DNA of 8,270 nt from an uncultured Collinsella sp. (GTDB lineage Bacteria; Actinomycetota; Coriobacteriia; Coriobacteriales; Coriobacteriaceae), in NCBI GenBank assembly GCA_900554135.1, contig USFU01000069.1:1-8270 (forward strand). The letters run 5' to 3'. Numbering within the stretch: position 1 is the first letter of the stretch; each line of letters starts with the position of its first letter. Of the stretch, positions 1-6,308 are shown piece after piece. The notes below the pieces were generated by a model. That model ran no database searches and had not been told where the DNA came from. It saw only the letters and a list, made by a program, of their open reading frames with translations. A program made the translations under genes and the position numbers.

Positions 1-860
1 TGCAACGACCTTAACAGTTTGATTTCAGCCGCATAACCTGCAAGTTCGTTCGGTGTCTCCAAAATGAATGGCAATGCACGCAAACGACCATTCGATACAA
101 TATTCTGCATAACCTGCATACCACCGCCAAACTCTTCACTACCCAGATAGCCCTTACCGATGCATTCGTGGCGGTCCTTATGGGCGCCGCAGGGATTCTT
201 GGAGTCATTAATATGCACGGCGCGCAAGCGCTCGATGCCCACCACACGATCGAACTCGTCGAGTACGCCGTCCAGATCGTGGACGATGTCATAGCCGGCG
301 TCATTCACATGGCAGGTGTCTAGGCAAACGCCCAGCTTGGCCGACAGCTCGGGGCGCTCGGCAGCAACGCCCTCGATGATGCGCGCCAGTTCCTCAAAGC
401 TGCGGCCCACCTCGGTGCCCTTGCCGGCCATGGTCTCGAGCAGCACCGTCGTCTGCTGGCCCTCAAACATCACCCGGCACAGAGTGTCGACGATCATCTG
501 AATGCCGGCGTCGGAGCCCTGCCCCACATGCGCACCGGGGTGAAAGTTGTAATAGTTGCCGGGCAGTGCCTCCATGCGCCGCAGGTCCTCCGCCATGGCC
601 TCCAGGGCAAACTCGCGCGCCCGTTCTTTGGCCGAGCAGGGATTATAGGTATACGGGGCATGAGCCACAAGCGGGCCAAAGTCGTTTTGCTCCATAAGCT
701 CGCGCAGGGCCGCCACGTCATCCATGTCAAGATCTTTCGCCTTGCCGCCGCGCGGGTTGCGCGTAAAGAATGCAAAGGTATTGGCGCCAATGGATAGCGC
801 CGTCTCCCCCATCGCCCGATAGCCCTTCGTCGTCGAAAGATGGCACCCAATCGTCAGCAT
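1..860 (-). CDS. nfo: Endonuclease IV (AP endonuclease), 3' end cut by window edge
   Basis: Endonuclease IV cleaves the DNA backbone 5' to abasic sites in base excision repair, using a three-zinc cluster in a TIM barrel. The visible 286 residues carry the full ligand set expected for the family: H67 (VAHAPY), H107 (YNFHPG), E142 (LLETMAG), D181 and H184 (LDTCH), H216 (VHINDSKN), D229 and H231 (KDRHE) and E268 (LETP). The motif FFTRNPRGG near residues 31-39 is also typical. The family is about 280 residues long, so only the extreme C-terminus is missing. I chose the ATG at 860 because it starts MLTIGCHLS, fits the family N-terminus, and follows GAGGGGG and GGAG purine tracts. It is the third gene of a same-strand row, 166 nt after the oxidoreductase stop, with a palindromic repeat in the gap. 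Function is near certain from the intact metal ligands. Confidence 0.96.
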   Translation of the reverse strand, partial: MLTIGCHLSTTKGYRAMGETALSIGANTFAFFTRNPRGGKAKDLDMDDVAALRELMEQNDFGPLVAHAPYTYNPCSAKERAREFALEAMAEDLRRMEALPGNYYNFHPGAHVGQGSDAGIQMIVDTLCRVMFEGQQTTVLLETMAGKGTEVGRSFEELARIIEGVAAERPELSAKLGVCLDTCHVNDAGYDIVHDLDGVLDEFDRVVGIERLRAVHINDSKNPCGAHKDRHECIGKGYLGSEEFGGGMQVMQNIVSNGRLRALPFILETPNELAGYAAEIKLLRSL

Positions 861-868
861 CTCCAGCT

Positions 869-962
869 CCCCCTCATCAGTTGCGGTGAAATAGTTCCTG
901 TCGATGCCCTATTCTGCCGCAAACAGGAACTATTCCACCGCAACTTATAAAAGGGGCATCAG
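869..962. repeat. Palindromic intergenic element, copy A
   Basis: A 94-bp element that recurs at 2052-2143 with about eight substitutions and one 2-nt gap. Its core is an inverted repeat: 879-901 pairs with 923-945 over 23 bp with one mismatch, leaving a 21-nt loop. The outer ends CCCCCT and AGGGG can also pair. An AT box (TTATAA at 945-950) lies just outside the right arm. Read on the minus strand, the end nearest nfo runs straight into the purine-rich ribosome-binding region of nfo. No run of T follows the stem on either strand, so it is not a standard intrinsic terminator. It could be a REP-like or MITE-like repeat, or a structured 5' leader. The repeat is directly visible; its function is unknown. 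Confidence 0.85.
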
Positions 963-1026
963 AGATGCGGGCCACCAAGCACCACGGTCGCCAGTGTCAT
1001 GATCCCCTATGCGTCAGCGCCAAGTC

Positions 1027-2046
1027 CTAGAGGGCTAGACGGATTGCATCGATAATGCGCGCGCAACGCTGTGTGGCGGCAAAGGGCATGACGGGACTCT
1101 CGAGTTTCCCTGCCAGGATGAGCTGGGTCGCATGCTGGATTTCGCCGTAGAAATCATCGACCTCAAACGGGGCATTTATTTCGAGCATTCGCCCGTCGAA
1201 GTACTTCACATGGGCGAGCTCGGGGCGATGGAGGCGCTCGATTTCTAACGAGCCACGCTCGCAGACAATCGTTAAGCGGCTTTCATATGCTGCTTTGCCG
1301 TCGCAAACCATATGAATGGGTATGCCGCCGACGCTCATATGGATCTCATCGGCCCAATCCACGCGGCCGCCCGATACGTCGCGCCAGCGAACTTCACGAG
1401 ACGAAACATCGCACGCACCCGCAAGCAGATCCTCAAACCACCCGACCGCATAGCAGCCCATGTCATATAGACAGCCACCCTGCAACGGATCGAGCAGATA
1501 ACTTGAAGGGGACTCACCATAATCGAGTTTTTGCACGCTTTCGATCGAAACGATACGGCCGAGCTCGCCCGACGTAAGCAAGCCCTTCACGCGAGTATGC
1601 ATCGGACAAAACCGATTTTTCATCGCCTCCATAAACGGCACACCGCACTCGCGGGAAACGGAGGTGATCGCACGGGCCTCTTCTTCATTCAAAACGGCCG
1701 GCTTTTCACACAGTACGGCCTTTCCCGCGCGCAGCGCCCGACAGACCCAATGCGCATGCATGCCATGTGGAAGAGCCAAGTAGATTGCGTCGACATCGGG
1801 GTCGGCAATCAGCGCATCATAAGCCGCATCGCCGCTATCGTCAGCCGTGGCATAACTGTGCGCGGCATCAATCGAAAACGCCCTGCAAAACTCCTCAACA
1901 TGCGAAGGAGTGCGACCGGCGGCAGCCACAAGCCGTGCCCTGTCCACCTCCTTGAGCGACGATGCAAATCGATGCGAAATGCGCCCAGCGCCCAAAACGC
2001 CCCAACGAACCTCACGTAAATCATCACATGAATCCCGATGGCCCAC
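1027..2046 (-). CDS. Gfo/Idh/MocA-family NAD(P)-dependent oxidoreductase
   Basis: Probable dehydrogenase of 339 residues acting on a sugar, inositol or related polyol; the substrate cannot be told from sequence. The N-terminal Rossmann fold shows GVLGAGRIS (residues 16-24). The family signature EKP is at 114-116 (LCEKPAVLN), and its Lys is the usual catalytic or cofactor-contacting residue. The stretches FMEAMKNRF (139-147) and GGCLYDMGCY (190-199) resemble the dihydrodiol-dehydrogenase-like branch of the family. The frame stays open upstream to an ATG at 2124, but that extension lies inside palindromic element B and encodes low-complexity sequence. I chose the GTG at 2046 because AAGGGGG sits 6 nt upstream and only about 13 residues precede the Rossmann strand. 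The gene follows the aldo/keto reductase by 93 nt and precedes nfo by 166 nt. Confidence is high for the family and low for the substrate. Confidence 0.9.
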   Translation of the reverse strand: MGHRDSCDDLREVRWGVLGAGRISHRFASSLKEVDRARLVAAAGRTPSHVEEFCRAFSIDAAHSYATADDSGDAAYDALIADPDVDAIYLALPHGMHAHWVCRALRAGKAVLCEKPAVLNEEEARAITSVSRECGVPFMEAMKNRFCPMHTRVKGLLTSGELGRIVSIESVQKLDYGESPSSYLLDPLQGGCLYDMGCYAVGWFEDLLAGACDVSSREVRWRDVSGGRVDWADEIHMSVGGIPIHMVCDGKAAYESRLTIVCERGSLEIERLHRPELAHVKYFDGRMLEINAPFEVDDFYGEIQHATQLILAGKLESPVMPFAATQRCARIIDAIRLAL

Positions 2047-2051
2047 GACAG

Positions 2052-2143
2052 CCCCCTTCAGTTGCGGTGAAGTAGTTCCTGTTTGGCCCCTATTCTGCCG
2101 CAAACAGGAACTATTCCACCGCAAGTTATAAAAGGGTCATCAG
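2052..2143. repeat. Palindromic intergenic element, copy B
   Basis: Second copy of the element at 869-962, in the same orientation and also between two minus-strand genes. Arms 2062-2085 and 2101-2124 pair over 24 bp with two mismatches and a 15-nt loop. The loop-proximal TTTG/CAAA pairing is present here but absent from copy A. The shared block extends from CCCCCT at 2052 to TCATCAG at 2137-2143. Its minus-strand left end therefore overlaps the TGA stop of the aldo/keto reductase (2140-2142), and its right end contributes the AGGGGG ribosome-binding tract of the next gene. The element fills essentially the whole 93-nt gap. What it does is not known. Confidence 0.87.
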
Positions 2144-3327
2144 GAGCGCGTTTTGCAAAAGGCTTTAAGCGCGGCCGTTACGGGGCCAGGCTGGAAACGT
2201 CGGCGCACATCGTCGAGACGCTCGGGAATATCGATGTGCTGCGGGCAGTGACGTGCGCATTTGCCGCACTTGACGCAATTGCTCACCAGCTTGGGCTCGT
2301 TCGTCCGCACCGCGCTCGCCGTAAAGTATTGAGACAGCCCCGTAAACCAACTATGCGCGTAGCTCGCATTGTAGGCGCCAAAGCAACCGGGAATATTGAT
2401 GCCCTTGGGGCACGGCATGCAGTAGCCGCATCCCGTGCAGGGCACGCGATTCGATTTCTCAAACTCTCCCAGCACACGTGCGATGGTATCGAGCTGCTCT
2501 GTCGTCATCGAATCCGGCAGTGCACGATCCGCCAATGCCGCGTTCTCGTCCACCTGCGCGGTATCGGTCATACCCGAAAGCAGCATCGCAACTTGAGGAT
2601 GGTTCCACACCCACGAAAGACCCCAAGCAGCCGGCGTCTTCAGGTACGGATCGCGTACGTCATCGAGCACGGCGCGGGCCCGCGGAGGCAGCTTGCCCGC
2701 CAGGCGTCCACCCAAAAGCGGTTCCATCACAAACACCGCGAGCCCGCGCTCGGCAGCTGCCATGAGTCCCGCCGTTCCCGCTTGGTAGCGCTCTCCAGCG
2801 TAGTTGTACTGGATCTGGCAAAAATCCCAGTCATACGCGTCAAGCATCGTGAGGAAGTCCGCCGCACTGCCATGGTACGAAAAACCTATCTGGCGAATAC
2901 GCCCCGCAGCCTTTTGGTGCGCAATCCAGTCCTCGATACCCAACGCTACCACGCGCTCCCACTGCGCGGGCGAGGTGATGTTGTGCATAAGGTAATAGTC
3001 GATATGGTCAGCCCGCAAACGGCGCAGCTGCTCGTCGAAGAACCGATCGAAATCCTCTGCGCACTTGCACGAAGCGTGCGGCAACTTGGTCGCAAGCAAA
3101 ATCCGGTCGCGCAGACCCAGGCGCTCAAGCGAAGCTCCCACACAAGCTTCGTTACCGGGGTAGAGATAGGCCGTGTCCAGATAGGTTATTCCTTGCTCCA
3201 CCGCACGGGAAATGATGGCATCGGCCGTCTTCGCATCGGGGTGTCCCGGCGCACCGGGAAACCTCATGCAGCCCAGTCCCAGCACCGAGATACGGTTGCC
3301 GCTTTTGGGGTCAACGCGATATTGCAC
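2140..3327 (-). CDS. Aldo/keto reductase with C-terminal 4Fe-4S motifs
   Basis: A 395-residue predicted cytoplasmic oxidoreductase of the aldo/keto reductase superfamily with a fused ferredoxin-like tail (the COG1453 type). The barrel tetrad is present: D51 and Y56 (YLDTAYLYPGNE), K81 (LATKLP) and H115 (YYLMHN). The C-terminal part has two cysteine clusters. The first is C297, C300, C303 and C306 (CTGCGYCMPCPKGINIP); the second is C351, C354, C357 and C361 (CVKCGKCARHCP), a standard 4Fe-4S pattern. Fe-S clusters suggest electron transfer in an anaerobe, perhaps with ferredoxin or a flavin partner instead of simple NADPH use; that part is inference. The start is GTG at 3327, preceded by GAGGAGGGG with about 4 nt spacing. 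It is the first gene of the minus-strand row, and its stop lies inside palindromic element B. The substrate is unknown. Confidence 0.93.
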   Translation of the reverse strand: MQYRVDPKSGNRISVLGLGCMRFPGAPGHPDAKTADAIISRAVEQGITYLDTAYLYPGNEACVGASLERLGLRDRILLATKLPHASCKCAEDFDRFFDEQLRRLRADHIDYYLMHNITSPAQWERVVALGIEDWIAHQKAAGRIRQIGFSYHGSAADFLTMLDAYDWDFCQIQYNYAGERYQAGTAGLMAAAERGLAVFVMEPLLGGRLAGKLPPRARAVLDDVRDPYLKTPAAWGLSWVWNHPQVAMLLSGMTDTAQVDENAALADRALPDSMTTEQLDTIARVLGEFEKSNRVPCTGCGYCMPCPKGINIPGCFGAYNASYAHSWFTGLSQYFTASAVRTNEPKLVSNCVKCGKCARHCPQHIDIPERLDDVRRRFQPGPVTAALKAFCKTRS

Positions 3328-3489
3328 TGCCCCTCCTCTCCCCTCGAAGCCTTAATGAGGCGAAACACAACGGCCACGCCATCGAAACACATTAGAATCG
3401 CAATCGAGAACGTATCGTAACGTAGCAGAAATCGAGCCGTCACGACACCGCTTTAACATCAGCAAAAAGCCCGATGAAAGGAGGCAAGC
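3328..3489. other. Divergent intergenic region, no gene seen
   Basis: This 162-bp gap separates the aldo/keto reductase start from the plus-strand cyclase-like remnant. It should hold promoters for both directions. On the minus strand a TCTAAT hexamer lies 18 nt after TTACGA, which is a weak match that I do not call. The only strong signal is the AAAGGAGG ribosome-binding tract at 3477-3484 belonging to the remnant. Confidence 0.5.
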
Positions 3490-3686
3490 GTGACCACGCG
3501 TGAGGACGCCCCTACCCCTACCCCGGCGAACAGTACATCCTCTCGGTCGACCGCTATCAGATCGAGGTCATGGACCATCTAGACGAACTTCCCGCCACAG
3601 GTGCTGTCATCTTCTGCACCTTCCCCAAGGTGCGCGATGGCGTTGGATATCCCGCACGCGTTTTCGCGGTCTGCCCCGCAGCGTAA
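3490..3686 (+). pseudogene. Remnant of a cyclase / kynurenine-formamidase-like gene
   Basis: A perfect AAAGGAGG tract followed 5 nt later by GTG (3490) opens a frame that runs only 30 codons to a TAG. From about 3504 a different frame stays open to TAA at 3684-3686. It encodes a protein-like sequence including YPYPGEQYILSVDRYQIEVM, then DHLDELPATGAVIF and PARVFAVCP. This tail resembles the C-terminus of the metal-dependent cyclase family, where a strand, a Leu-rich helix (IExLxNLDxLP) and an ending like SPVRAVA are usual. The two frames would join if one C were added in the GCCCCTACCCCTACCCC run at 3508-3524, giving about 65 residues. Family members are about 200 residues or longer, and the metal-binding N-terminal part is absent. 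The gene therefore looks both deleted and frameshifted. An intrinsic terminator follows at 3759. An unrecognised small protein made by frameshifting is the alternative. Confidence 0.45.
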
Positions 3687-3758
3687 GCTCCACGCGTCCA
3701 TTCATTTAAAAATCGCCACCCTGCATGCACAAGGTGCGCTGGCGGCATACAATCCATC

Positions 3759-3785
3759 AGGCGCCCCCACGCGGGCGCCTTTTAT
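3759..3785 (+). terminator. Intrinsic terminator before the ketopantoate reductase-like gene
   Basis: An 8-bp GC-rich stem (3759-3766 AGGCGCCC with 3773-3780 GGGCGCCT) has a 6-nt loop and is followed by TTTTATAT. It sits about 70 nt after the cyclase-like remnant and about 20 nt before the next plus-strand start. It most likely ended the transcript of the now broken gene. It could also act as a hairpin in the 5' leader of the next gene. Confidence 0.7.
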
Positions 3786-3802
3786 ATGGGGAGATGATTC
3801 AT

Positions 3803-4717
3803 ATGCAGATCAACAAGGTCGCCTTTATCGGCAAGGGCGGCGTCGGCCTGCTCTACGGCAGCATGATCGCCAGGGCGCTCGGCAGCGACGCCGTCGAATA
3901 CGTTATGGATGACGCACGTTTTGAGCGTCACGCGGGCGATGCGCTCACCGTCAACGGCGAGCCCTGTGTGCTCAAGTCCGTCCGCGCCAGCGAGGTAACG
4001 CCCGCCGATCTGGCCATCCTTACAGTCAAGACGACTGGACTCGATGTGGCACTCAAGACTATGGAGCGCGTCGTGGGACCCAACACGCTCATCGCCTCGC
4101 TGTGTAACGGCATTACAAGCGAACAAAAGATTGCCGAGCGCTTTGGCTGGAAGCACACCGTCCTGGGTATCCGCCAGGGCATGGACGCCGTATTCCTCGA
4201 CAGCGCGCTCACCTTTACCAACACTGGCGAAATCCGCTTTGGTGCGGCAGCCGGCACCAACCCCGCGACCGTCGCCGCCATCGACGAGCTCTACACACGC
4301 TGCGGCATCGCCCATACCGTCGAGAGCGACATTGCGCACCGCATGTGGGCCAAACTCATGCTTAACGACGGCATCAACCAGACCTGTATGGCCTACGGCG
4401 GGACCTACGGAAGTGCCACGGAGCCGGGCTCCGAGCAGCGTCGCTGCTTTGTTTCCGCCATGCGCGAGACGCTTGCAGTCGCCAACGCCGAGGGCGTTGA
4501 GCTGACCGAGGCAGACCTGACGCAGATGGTGCACCTCATCGAGGGAATCGACCCCGCCGGTATGCCCTCGATGGCGCAGGACCGCATCGCACAACGAAAA
4601 ACCGAAGTTGAGGAGTTCGCGGGCACCATCTGCCGTCTGGCGGCCAAGCACGATATCCAGGCACCGCAAAACGAGTGGCTCTATCGGCGCATCCGCGATA
4701 TCGAGGCAAGCTGGTAG
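3803..4717 (+). CDS. Ketopantoate reductase family protein (PanE/ApbA-like)
   Basis: A 304-residue member of the 2-dehydropantoate 2-reductase family, which uses NADPH to reduce ketopantoate to pantoate in pantothenate/CoA synthesis; many paralogues act on other 2-oxo acids. The N-terminal nucleotide-binding loop is GKGGVG (residues 10-15), a variant of the usual GxGAxG. CNG with N102 matches the conserved Asn of the family. The catalytic Lys is K184 in WAKLMLN, with N188 after it. The C-terminal motif SMAQD...TEVEEFAG supplies S256 and Glu 268, at the places of the E. coli Ser244 and Glu256. The ATG at 3803 is preferred because GGGGAG lies about 9 nt upstream; the in-frame ATG at 3794 abuts that tract. 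A weak promoter TGCACA-16-TACAAT (3726-3753) is possible but would start transcription at the terminator hairpin. The gene stands alone, so true PanE activity is uncertain. Confidence 0.9.
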   Translation: MQINKVAFIGKGGVGLLYGSMIARALGSDAVEYVMDDARFERHAGDALTVNGEPCVLKSVRASEVTPADLAILTVKTTGLDVALKTMERVVGPNTLIASLCNGITSEQKIAERFGWKHTVLGIRQGMDAVFLDSALTFTNTGEIRFGAAAGTNPATVAAIDELYTRCGIAHTVESDIAHRMWAKLMLNDGINQTCMAYGGTYGSATEPGSEQRRCFVSAMRETLAVANAEGVELTEADLTQMVHLIEGIDPAGMPSMAQDRIAQRKTEVEEFAGTICRLAAKHDIQAPQNEWLYRRIRDIEASW

Positions 4718-4750
4718 CGCCCGGCTCACCACGTCAACAGACTCAACAGC

Positions 4751-4789
4751 AAAGCCGCCGCAAGGGAACCTTTCCCCTGCGGCGGCTTT
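4751..4789. terminator. Two-way intrinsic terminator between convergent genes
   Basis: Arms 4751-4762 (AAAGCCGCCGCA) and 4778-4789 (TGCGGCGGCTTT) pair perfectly. The stem continues inward through one A-C mismatch and five more pairs to a short CCT-type loop. It is T-rich at its 3' side on both strands, although the T runs are only three long. It lies 33 nt after the plus-strand gene and 57 nt beyond the stop of the minus-strand membrane protein gene, so it can serve both. Confidence 0.78.
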
Positions 4790-4846
4790 CATCTTCGTCT
4801 ATGACCGGCGGCAACCTCACAACAGTTAGCGTTGCGACTCCGACGC

Positions 4847-5032
4847 CTAGTCCTCATCGTCGCGACAAAGGACTACACCCGCACTTCCCAGCAGCGCGGC
4901 CGCGATCAACCCGCCGACCACGATAGAGGCAGCCCCACAAGACCCCTGCATGCCCGCGACGAGCGCGGCCGTAGGACCAAGGCAACCAAGCGTCAATGCA
5001 ACGGCGGCAACGGCGATATCTCGAGCGTTCAC
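4847..5032 (-). CDS. Small two-helix membrane protein, unknown function
   Basis: A 61-residue protein that I do not recognise. Two hydrophobic stretches, about residues 6-28 and 33-56, are rich in Ala, Val, Leu and Gly and are separated by a short GSCG turn, which suggests a hairpin in the cytoplasmic membrane. The N-terminus (MNARD) and the acidic tail RDDED both carry charge and probably face the cytoplasm. There are three Cys (17, 32 and 56) but no lipobox. The GTG start at 5032 is preceded by GGAGGAAG at about 9 nt, which is the main reason to treat it as a real gene despite its size. It converges on the ketopantoate reductase-like gene and is separated from the upstream secreted-protein gene by a hairpin, so it is probably transcribed alone. 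Base use matches its neighbours. Confidence 0.7.
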   Translation of the reverse strand: MNARDIAVAAVALTLGCLGPTAALVAGMQGSCGAASIVVGGLIAAALLGSAGVVLCRDDED

Positions 5033-5147
5033 AAGACCACTTCCTCCACGAGAAAGACCTTATTTCTCATGAACTAGTGTGCCCCGCGCCCATATGCGCG
5101 GCGTACTGCCACGGTAAGCGCTCTGTTAGCTCAAGCGCATACATAGA

Positions 5148-5191
5148 ACGGGCGTCCTTACGTTGCCCTAAAGCTCGGTAAAGACGCCCGT
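5148..5191 (-). terminator. Hairpin after the secreted protein gene, probable terminator
   Basis: Arms 5148-5161 and 5178-5191 pair over 14 bp with a single G-T wobble, enclosing a 16-nt loop. The hairpin lies 28 nt past the stop of the minus-strand gene at 5219-5995. On the minus strand it is followed by TCTATGTATG, a poor T tract, so termination may be partial or the stem may protect the transcript end. Confidence 0.6.
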
Positions 5192-5218
5192 CCGCCAAAT
5201 ATCCGTGATGCAGAAAAA

Positions 5219-5995
5219 TTACCAGCCAGTGTAGTAATCGGTGGTTCCGGCAGCGCAGCCGGAGTCATAGACCTTGCACTCGCCCTTGGATCCGGTAAAC
5301 GTGGAGCCCTGAGCCTTATCGCCCGCGGCCACGACGTAGTAGCCATCGGAATCGCGCCAAAAGCCCTCGGAATCCTGCGTCCATTCGCCCGTGCGGTGGT
5401 GATACAACACGTTGCTGCTGTAGTAAGTCTCGCGGCGGCCGTTATAGTTATTGACACCGCTCGAACGCGTCAGGCCCGAGCCGTTCGCGTAATACGCAGC
5501 GGACGTGTAAGACGAGCCGGAGCCGGCGTTGTAATACGAAGTCTGAACGGCCTCAGCGGCCTCGGCTTCGGCTGCGGCAGCCTCGAGCGCCTCGCGCTTG
5601 GCATCCTCAAGCGTGGAGCGAAGCTCGTCGAGCTCGGTCGACTTGGCGTCGACCTCCCCCATCGTCAACAGGCTACCCGCACCGTCGATGCAGCCCTGCA
5701 ACACAGCGCGCTCGTCATCGGTAGCATAGTCGCCATACATATTCATAATGATCTGAGCGCGCATCTCCAGGGAATCGCGCTTTGCCCCCATCGAGGCGTT
5801 CCACTCCTGCATAGAGCCATAACCGTCGCCGCGGTAGTCGACGGGCTGCACCAGCGTCGCCTCGGACGGCGTAGATCCAACCGTATCGGATAGTGTTGCC
5901 GCGTGGGCATCAGTTGCGCCGGCGCCCGCCAAAAGTGCCACGGTCAGAGCGGCGGAAAGGGCGGCGGCTTTCGGTTTTCGTGAATCGATCCTCAT
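5219..5995 (-). CDS. Secreted protein with coiled coil and compact C-terminal domain
   Basis: A 258-residue exported protein. Residues 1-32 form a signal peptide: basic MRIDSRKPK, a hydrophobic core, then a DAHA cleavage site before ATLSD. Residues about 105-148 are charged and Ala/Glu-rich (ELDELRSTLEDAKREALEAA and on), a likely coiled coil. A Ser/Tyr/Gly/Asn-rich linker covers about 150-188. The C-terminal 70 residues begin YYSSNVLYHHRTGEW and end CKVYDSGCAAGTTDYYTGW, with C240 and C247 and Asp at 243 and 253. This layout recalls the double-psi beta-barrel (3D-type) domains of cell-wall lytic enzymes, where an Asp-Ser/Thr-Gly motif is followed by a second Asp. That link is inference. The ATG at 5995 has GGAGG 11 nt upstream. 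A TACTAT box at 6062-6067 may be its -10. It is probably surface or wall associated, of unknown role. Confidence 0.82.
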   Translation of the reverse strand: MRIDSRKPKAAALSAALTVALLAGAGATDAHAATLSDTVGSTPSEATLVQPVDYRGDGYGSMQEWNASMGAKRDSLEMRAQIIMNMYGDYATDDERAVLQGCIDGAGSLLTMGEVDAKSTELDELRSTLEDAKREALEAAAAEAEAAEAVQTSYYNAGSGSSYTSAAYYANGSGLTRSSGVNNYNGRRETYYSSNVLYHHRTGEWTQDSEGFWRDSDGYYVVAAGDKAQGSTFTGSKGECKVYDSGCAAGTTDYYTGW

Positions 5996-6207
5996 GTAGC
6001 TGGAAACCTCCGTAGTGCGTTTTTTGCTGCGTTTGAGCTGCGTGTGATTCGATCGCGCTGCATAGTACCCCGAGCAAATCGCGACCTGCGGTTTTACTCA
6101 AAAGGCGCACGTCAATTGCGTAAAACTCACATCCTCTCAACAGGAGTTTTCCACATCTCGATTGCATAAAGCATGCCAAAAACCCTGTAACAGCGCCCTT
6201 CCTATGC
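5996..6207. other. Intergenic region upstream of the secreted protein gene
   Basis: Together with the metY terminator this makes a gap of 313 nt without a gene. It should carry the promoter of the secreted protein gene. A TACTAT box (minus strand, 6062-6067) is present without a convincing -35. An inverted pair GTTTTAC (6091-6097) and GTAAAAC (6120-6126), centred about 45 nt upstream of that box, could be an operator but is short enough to be chance. No RNA gene or small ORF is supported. Confidence 0.4.
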
Positions 6208-6248
6208 AAAAAAGGCGCCTGTGCAACCATTGTTCGCACAGGCGCCTT
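6208..6248 (-). terminator. Strong intrinsic terminator of metY
   Basis: A perfect 13-bp stem pairs 6212-6224 (AAGGCGCCTGTGC) with 6236-6248 (GCACAGGCGCCTT). The 11-nt loop can itself form AAC/GTT pairs. On the minus strand the stem runs into six T (6213-6208). It lies 60 nt after the metY stop and so closes that transcript. Confidence 0.93.
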
Positions 6249-6308
6249 GAGCAGGCATTTTATGCAGTTATACCTATCGAGTCGCAAGGGGTCCTTGCAC
6301 AAGTCGCC

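Noticed and set aside
879..950. Palindromic element as an intrinsic terminator
   Set aside because: Neither strand has a T run after the stem; the AT box on one side is TTATAA followed by G-rich sequence.
2047..2124. Longer N-terminus for the Gfo/Idh/MocA protein starting at 2124
   Set aside because: The extension is encoded by palindromic element B, is not like the family, and the GTG at 2046 has a better ribosome site and the expected distance to the Rossmann fold.
869..2143. The two palindromic elements as a CRISPR array
   Set aside because: There are only two copies more than 1 kb apart with a whole gene between them, and no regular spacers.
3725..3802. Earlier start at 3725 for the ketopantoate reductase-like gene
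   Set aside because: The extra residues would be translated through the terminator hairpin at 3759-3783 and do not resemble the family N-terminus; ATG 3803 has GGGGAG at a normal distance.
6145..6153. TTTTCCACA as a DnaA box marking an origin
   Set aside because: It is a single one-mismatch site with no cluster, no AT-rich unwinding element and no replication genes nearby.
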